Assembly: GCA_029260765.1 (NCBI GenBank)
Contig: JAJDCP010000051.1
Location: 22,919 to 86,918 of the forward strand
DNA from: Planctomycetota bacterium
Lineage (GTDB): Bacteria > Planctomycetota > J058 > JAJDCP01
Length of the DNA: 64,000 bases
Direction: 5' to 3'
Shown here: piece by piece, positions 61,101 to 64,000 of the stretch
How the letters are laid out: every line of letters starts with the position of its first letter
How positions within the stretch are numbered: the first letter of the stretch is position 1
Made by a program: the position numbers and the translations under genes
The notes under the pieces: generated by a model
Seen by the model: only the letters and a program-made list of their open reading frames with translations
Told to the model about the DNA's origin: nothing
The model's database searches: none

Positions 61101-64000
61101 GCTGGATGCACCCTGGGCTGCTCAAGTCGCAGGTCTACGCGATGAAGCCCTACCTGATGTGGGAGTCGCTGGCCAAACAGGGGGTCGTCCCCTCAAACAA
61201 CCTGATCTGGTTCTTCCACCCCATCGCCTTCCTCGAGTGGCTGAACAAGCCCGTCGACGTCAAAGACGGAGAGATCCCCGACGTCGACAACGCCGACCTG
61301 GGTGAAGAGAAGGTGGTCTTCTTCGAGGCCATCCTGACCAACAAGCACAACCAGCCAGTGAGCAGGTGGAATTATGAGCTGACTCTGGGCTCTGGCGAGG
61401 TACGCAAAGGAACGACTGACGAGACCGGCAAGGTCCACGAGGACGATGTCGGCGCAGGCAAATGCACCCTCAAAGCGATGCCTCCGCAATACAAGGCCAT
61501 CTGCCTGGCAAAGTGGAGCGACGAGGCCGCCAAGACCGGCGACAGCGTCACGCTGCAGGTTGAGACCCAGGACATCGACAACGGACAGAAGGGACGATTC
61601 ACGATCGTATGCGCGGAGCCAAGTGGCATCCGCCGCGATATGGGTGTGCTCAGCGGGAGCGTCAAGGCCAACAGCCTCGAAGCCGAGTGGAAGGTTCCCG
61701 AGCCGAAGGTCAACAAGGGCGCACTGTTCAGCTACACGATCAAGGTCGACGGGCACAGTGAAGACAGCCTCGAGCTGCGCTGGGTCAAGTGCGACTTCGA
61801 CAAGCTCGACGAGCGTGAGCAGAAGGCTATTCTCGCGAAAATGATGCGGGACGCCAAAGACAAGCTGGGTTTCGATGTCGAGGCAGAGCTGCGCAACCCG
61901 AGCGGCTGCCTGCAGAAGGCCGCATTGGCGGCGATCCTGGTGGCGCAGGTCAAGGACAAGCTGGGTATCGATCTGCGAGAGAAGCTGGGGATCCCGCAAC
62001 CCAAGGGCTTCAACGCGCTGAAACCCGAGCAGCAGCAAGAAGTTATCGACAAGATTGTCAAGGACACCAAGGACAAGCTGGGCATAGACCTGAAGAAGGA
62101 GCTGGCCCAGCCGACCAGTCCCGAGAATGCCGCGCTGGCCGAGAAAGTCTGCGAGCGGACACGCGACAAGCTGGGCATCGATCTGCGCAAGGCCCTCGGC
62201 ATCGCGGCGATCGTGGGAGCAGGAGCCTGGCTGGCCAAGAAGCTGCTGGACGGGAAGAAGGGCGGCTCTTCGGGCGAGACCTGCAAGGGTGGCGACACCG
62301 GTAAGGGCGGCGACACCGGTAAGGGCGGCGACACCGGCACGGGCGGCGACACCGGCAAGGGCGGCGACACCGGCAAGGGCGGCGACACCGACAAGGGGGG
62401 CGACACCGACAAGGGGGGCGACACCGACAAGGGGGGCTGCAGCCCGGCCAAGAAGGCAGTGATTGCCGGGGTCGTGGGTGCTGCAGCCGGACTGCTTGCC
62501 GGCTTCCTGCTGTGCAAGAAGAAGGACAAAGACACCAGCGACAAGTGTAAGCAGCTGGAGGACGACGCGAACAAGCCCGCCGAGGAACCCGGCGGCGGAA
62601 AGGGTGAGCAACCGACGCCCCAGACCGATGGCGAAGTGCCTGGCGGAGGCGGAACCACGCCGCAGACCGATGGCGCGAAGCCTGGCACCGACGGTGAGCA
62701 ACCCGGTGGCGGCGGCACCACTCCCCAGACTGACGGCGAGAAACCTGACACCGACGGCGAGAAACCTGATGGTGGCGGCGGCACTACTCCCCAGACTGAC
62801 GGCGAGAAACCTGATGGTGGTGGCGGCACCACACCGCAGACCGACGGCGAGAAACCCGATGGCGGACGCGAAGAGCTGAAAGAGAAGATCGACGCCAAAC
62901 GGAAAGAGGTCCAAGCAGCCGAAGACAAGCTTGCCGAGTTGGAAAAAGAGAAAGCTCGCCTGGCCGAGGACGGCAAGGACACCACGGAGATCGATAAACA
63001 GATCGCCGCGGCCAAGGATGATCTCGCCAAGAAGAAGGACGAGCTCAAAGCCCTCGAGAAAGAGCATGCCAAGTCCAAGGATGGCGATTCACCAGGCAAA
63101 AACATCGCCAAGGCTGCTCTGATCGGCGGAATCGTCGGGGCGGCTGTCGGTCTGGTGGGCTGCATGCTCACCAAGGACGGCAAGGAAGATCAGATCGATC
63201 CCGGTGGTGAAACCGGCGGCGAAACTGGTGGCGAGACCGGCGGCGAAACTGGCGGCGAGACCGGCGGCGAAACCGGCGATGACTCCACCAAGGGCGACGA
63301 CGGCGGCGCCAAGGGTGACGACGGCGGCGCCAAGGGTGACGACGGCGGCGCCAAGGGCGACGATGGCGGAGCCAAGGGTGACGACGGCGGAGCCACGGGT
63401 GATGACGGCGGCGCCAAGGGTGACGATGGCGGAGCCAAGGGCGACGACGGCGGTGCCAAGGGCGACGATGGCGGAGCCAAGGGTGATGACGGCGGTGCCA
63501 AGGGCGACGATGGTGGCGCCAAGGGTGACGACTCCACCAAGGGTGATGACGGCGGTGCCAAGGGTGACGATGGCGGAGCCAAGGGTGACGATGGCGGAGC
63601 CAAGGGTGACGACTCCACCAAGGGTGATGACGGCGGTGCCAAGGGCGACGATGGCGGCGCCAAGGGCGACGATGGCGGTGCCAAGGGCGACGATGGCGGT
63701 GCCAAGGGCGACGACTCCTCCTCGTGCGTCGAGGGCGGAGCAAAGGGTGATGACGGCGGTGCCAAGGGCGACGATGGCGGTGCCAAGGGCGACGACGGCG
63801 GCGCCAAGGGCGACGACGGCGGTGCCAAGGGCGACGACGGCGGAGCCAAGGGTGATGGCGACGGCGGAGCCAAGGGCGACGATGGCGGAGCCAAGGGTGA
63901 TGGCGACGGCGGAGCCAAGGGCGACGATGGCGGCGCCAAGGGCGACGACTCTACCAAGGGCGACGACGGCGGAGCCAAGGGCGACGACGGCGGTGCCAAG
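58109..64000 (+). CDS. Giant modular cell-wall-targeted repeat protein, partial
   Basis: The frame is open from ATG 58109 to the window end, at least 1964 codons. Approximate order: beta module (1-100); TTPQVQDKPP repeats (140-209); glycine-zipper GVAGAIAGGTVGAVVGG (~215); Lys/Asp repeats (237-350); peptidoglycan-binding domain (369-447, LGNKGLDVWELQIKLIG, FQKAHELSMTGEVD); M23-like domain (674-910, WHNGVHLHQSAG, YSLYMHL, NALHVEVFS). Next come a VgrG-type module and beta-sandwich (1065-1230), four DKLGID repeats (1245-1364), GGDTGK repeats, a second zipper (~1450), TTPQTDGEKP repeats, a coiled coil (1587-1659), a third zipper (~1665) and about 30 KGDDGGA units. M23 zinc ligands are partly replaced. 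Confidence 0.82.
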   Translation, partial: MAEILSIDEQGGSLVFTILADEQPQGGRPIPMQLWRQFGREAAAKLDDLQVREDNEYYIQTSIAGWEPGRYSFWMQWGGGKSAKKRYRVAEPSEDLAEREREQRRKERRKRKDTPASKPQAQAKPPMTDAPAPGGQPPAPTTPQVQDKPPTTPQVQDKPPTTPQVQDKPPAPAPTTPQVQDKPPAPAPTTPQVQDKPPAPTTPQVQDKPGGDAVPMGVAGAIAGGTVGAVVGGTSGSKDEKRNTDSPKDSKDGKKDADGPKDSKDGKKDSDAPEDSKDGKKDADSPKDSKDGNTDTRDSGDGKKDSDAPKDGKKDSDAPKDSKDGKKDSKDDDKDSKDGQDPKGGKKDPKPKKPKVPSLKPKEPKYGSRAMCLGNKGLDVWELQIKLIGWGSGPKNWGIGARHDPVRISGEFDYTTHFAVQRFQKAHELSMTGEVDHATFVALDKEADERLFPFDRYLSNKKESRAVARGSVRDSWLHEASEQTDEQEPQGEPSVDKLLVWATRALMHRSRLGAIDVKAGWRCTIDPYITEELEADDGTGIDFVHAGRVIASPGRGKECPEARRIRRVAHAFCGFQYRWYIPGRVSLQPGRERAGVPDAPSWVHVDTLAFHPGVREFCKTADEANLPRYDGGLKPWYFPVRIGRDDRVGQAVADPYFRNTESAGKGGFFPMGLNRVWHNGVHLHQSAGAPVKAIGDGTIVAARLEADVDKYKHGSRNFVLIKHETADKKVFYSLYMHLLPLKVESKKARRIGWLAKIFWEARKHLVVKVPRRVYTNKKKSSQLIEVPMTLPVGRKVEYTKIEPWLENSEIATLKQDKRVERPWVIFTKFEGKETCVKGGEEGGGLAKTDSTKFDSKMESPKEILGKLEKGEIVKLDIPVKGGERIGHVGWMVGARAKINALHVEVFSEEKLIDDKEWITIEDKEDKKSFLARDKIVKALEQKNTFALDRRDGVLKRKEYRAFMRSHPKARLFRKVQAKHMTEWSKEWADGLQKSELFSWMHPGLLKSQVYAMKPYLMWESLAKQGVVPSNNLIWFFHPIAFLEWLNKPVDVKDGEIPDVDNADLGEEKVVFFEAILTNKHNQPVSRWNYELTLGSGEVRKGTTDETGKVHEDDVGAGKCTLKAMPPQYKAICLAKWSDEAAKTGDSVTLQVETQDIDNGQKGRFTIVCAEPSGIRRDMGVLSGSVKANSLEAEWKVPEPKVNKGALFSYTIKVDGHSEDSLELRWVKCDFDKLDEREQKAILAKMMRDAKDKLGFDVEAELRNPSGCLQKAALAAILVAQVKDKLGIDLREKLGIPQPKGFNALKPEQQQEVIDKIVKDTKDKLGIDLKKELAQPTSPENAALAEKVCERTRDKLGIDLRKALGIAAIVGAGAWLAKKLLDGKKGGSSGETCKGGDTGKGGDTGKGGDTGTGGDTGKGGDTGKGGDTDKGGDTDKGGDTDKGGCSPAKKAVIAGVVGAAAGLLAGFLLCKKKDKDTSDKCKQLEDDANKPAEEPGGGKGEQPTPQTDGEVPGGGGTTPQTDGAKPGTDGEQPGGGGTTPQTDGEKPDTDGEKPDGGGGTTPQTDGEKPDGGGGTTPQTDGEKPDGGREELKEKIDAKRKEVQAAEDKLAELEKEKARLAEDGKDTTEIDKQIAAAKDDLAKKKDELKALEKEHAKSKDGDSPGKNIAKAALIGGIVGAAVGLVGCMLTKDGKEDQIDPGGETGGETGGETGGETGGETGGETGDDSTKGDDGGAKGDDGGAKGDDGGAKGDDGGAKGDDGGATGDDGGAKGDDGGAKGDDGGAKGDDGGAKGDDGGAKGDDGGAKGDDSTKGDDGGAKGDDGGAKGDDGGAKGDDSTKGDDGGAKGDDGGAKGDDGGAKGDDGGAKGDDSSSCVEGGAKGDDGGAKGDDGGAKGDDGGAKGDDGGAKGDDGGAKGDGDGGAKGDDGGAKGDGDGGAKGDDGGAKGDDSTKGDDGGAKGDDGGAK
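58530..58735 (+). repeat. Tandem TTPQVQDKPP coding repeat
   Basis: About six copies of a 10-14 residue unit (TTPQVQDKPP, some with APAP added) encoded by near-identical DNA within the giant gene. Confidence 0.8.
62280..62435 (+). repeat. 18-bp tandem repeat encoding GGDTGK/GGDTDK
   Basis: Nine consecutive units of an 18-base repeat encode GGDTGK, changing to GGDTDK in the last copies and ending at GGCSPAKK. Confidence 0.8.
63287..64000 (+). repeat. 21-bp tandem repeat encoding KGDDGGA
   Basis: About 30 units of seven residues KGDDGGA run to the window edge, with variants DDSTKGDD, KGDGDGGA and one break SSSCVEGGAK near 63716-63740. The third positions vary between copies, which argues for age or selection on protein rather than very recent amplification. 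Confidence 0.88.

Noticed and set aside
61193..63067. 624-codon minus-strand open frame
   Set aside because: Antisense of the repeat-rich giant gene; leucine-rich repeats in it mirror the coding repeats of the plus strand.
63190..63999. Minus-strand SPLAPPSS-type repeat protein
   Set aside because: Produced by the reverse complement of the KGDDGGA repeat; the plus frame continues a single protein from 58109.
62280..64000. CRISPR array
   Set aside because: The repeats are in-frame coding tandem repeats of 18-21 bases without unique spacers.

Overview
The window is GC-rich, tightly packed bacterial chromosome with about 50 protein genes and no rRNA, tRNA or CRISPR that I could see. Gene content points to a Gram-negative, respiring bacterium: Kdo-pathway arabinose-5-phosphate isomerase, PBP4-type carboxypeptidase, many lipoproteins, a Rieske/cytochrome b complex and a cbb3-like oxidase. 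The octaheme HAO-type cytochrome beside Rieske/cytochrome b, SUMF1-fold, HEAT-repeat and PilT-like proteins, and a large low-complexity protein would fit Planctomycetota or a neighbouring phylum. That placement is inference, not shown by a marker gene.

Layout. 1-7.3 kb: a LicD-family transferase cut by the window edge, a VLCAD-type acyl-CoA dehydrogenase, a TerB-like membrane protein, a GNAT acetyltransferase, an FHA protein, a lipoprotein and a universal stress protein. 7.3-19.8 kb is a respiratory island. It holds Rieske protein, full-length cytochrome b and an octaheme HAO-like cytochrome c behind a near-consensus sigma-54 promoter, then an NtrB-like kinase and an NtrC-like sigma-54 activator that probably drive it. 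A perfect TGTGA-N6-TCACA palindrome then precedes a diheme cytochrome c, a CcoN/CcoO-like oxidase, two small membrane proteins and a CcoI-like copper ATPase. 19.8-34.9 kb: a glycosyltransferase-methyltransferase fusion, two tandem PilT-like proteins that have both lost the Walker-A lysine, kdsD, asd, a rhomboid-fold protein without its catalytic serine, dacB, a tandem UspA protein, two methyltransferase-fold proteins, a HEAT protein and a FabZ-like dehydratase.

34.9-50.8 kb: a structured inverted-repeat element, an S41/PDZ-like protein, several membrane or secreted proteins of unknown role, a TetR regulator, a cytochrome c'-like lipoprotein with gamma-glutamyltransferase, a Kelch lipoprotein, a TPR protein, a 1017-residue membrane protein ending in a SUMF1-like domain, and an LhgO-type oxidoreductase. 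50.8-51.7 kb is a small mobile locus: a GxxExxY-family gene flanked by perfect 18-bp inverted repeats and split by a 331-bp insertion that contains a second palindromic element. Uma2 nuclease-like, zinc-ribbon and uridine kinase genes follow.

53.6 kb to the end is the most unusual region. Four co-directional genes stand behind a good sigma-70 promoter: a phage gpD/Afp8-like spike protein, two proteins with beta-sandwich modules, and a giant protein of at least 1964 codons, still open at the window edge. The giant protein combines a peptidoglycan-binding domain, a degenerate M23-like domain, four DKLGID repeats, glycine-zipper hydrophobic segments and long acidic Gly/Asp/Lys repeats. This looks like the spike-and-cargo part of a contractile-injection-type system.
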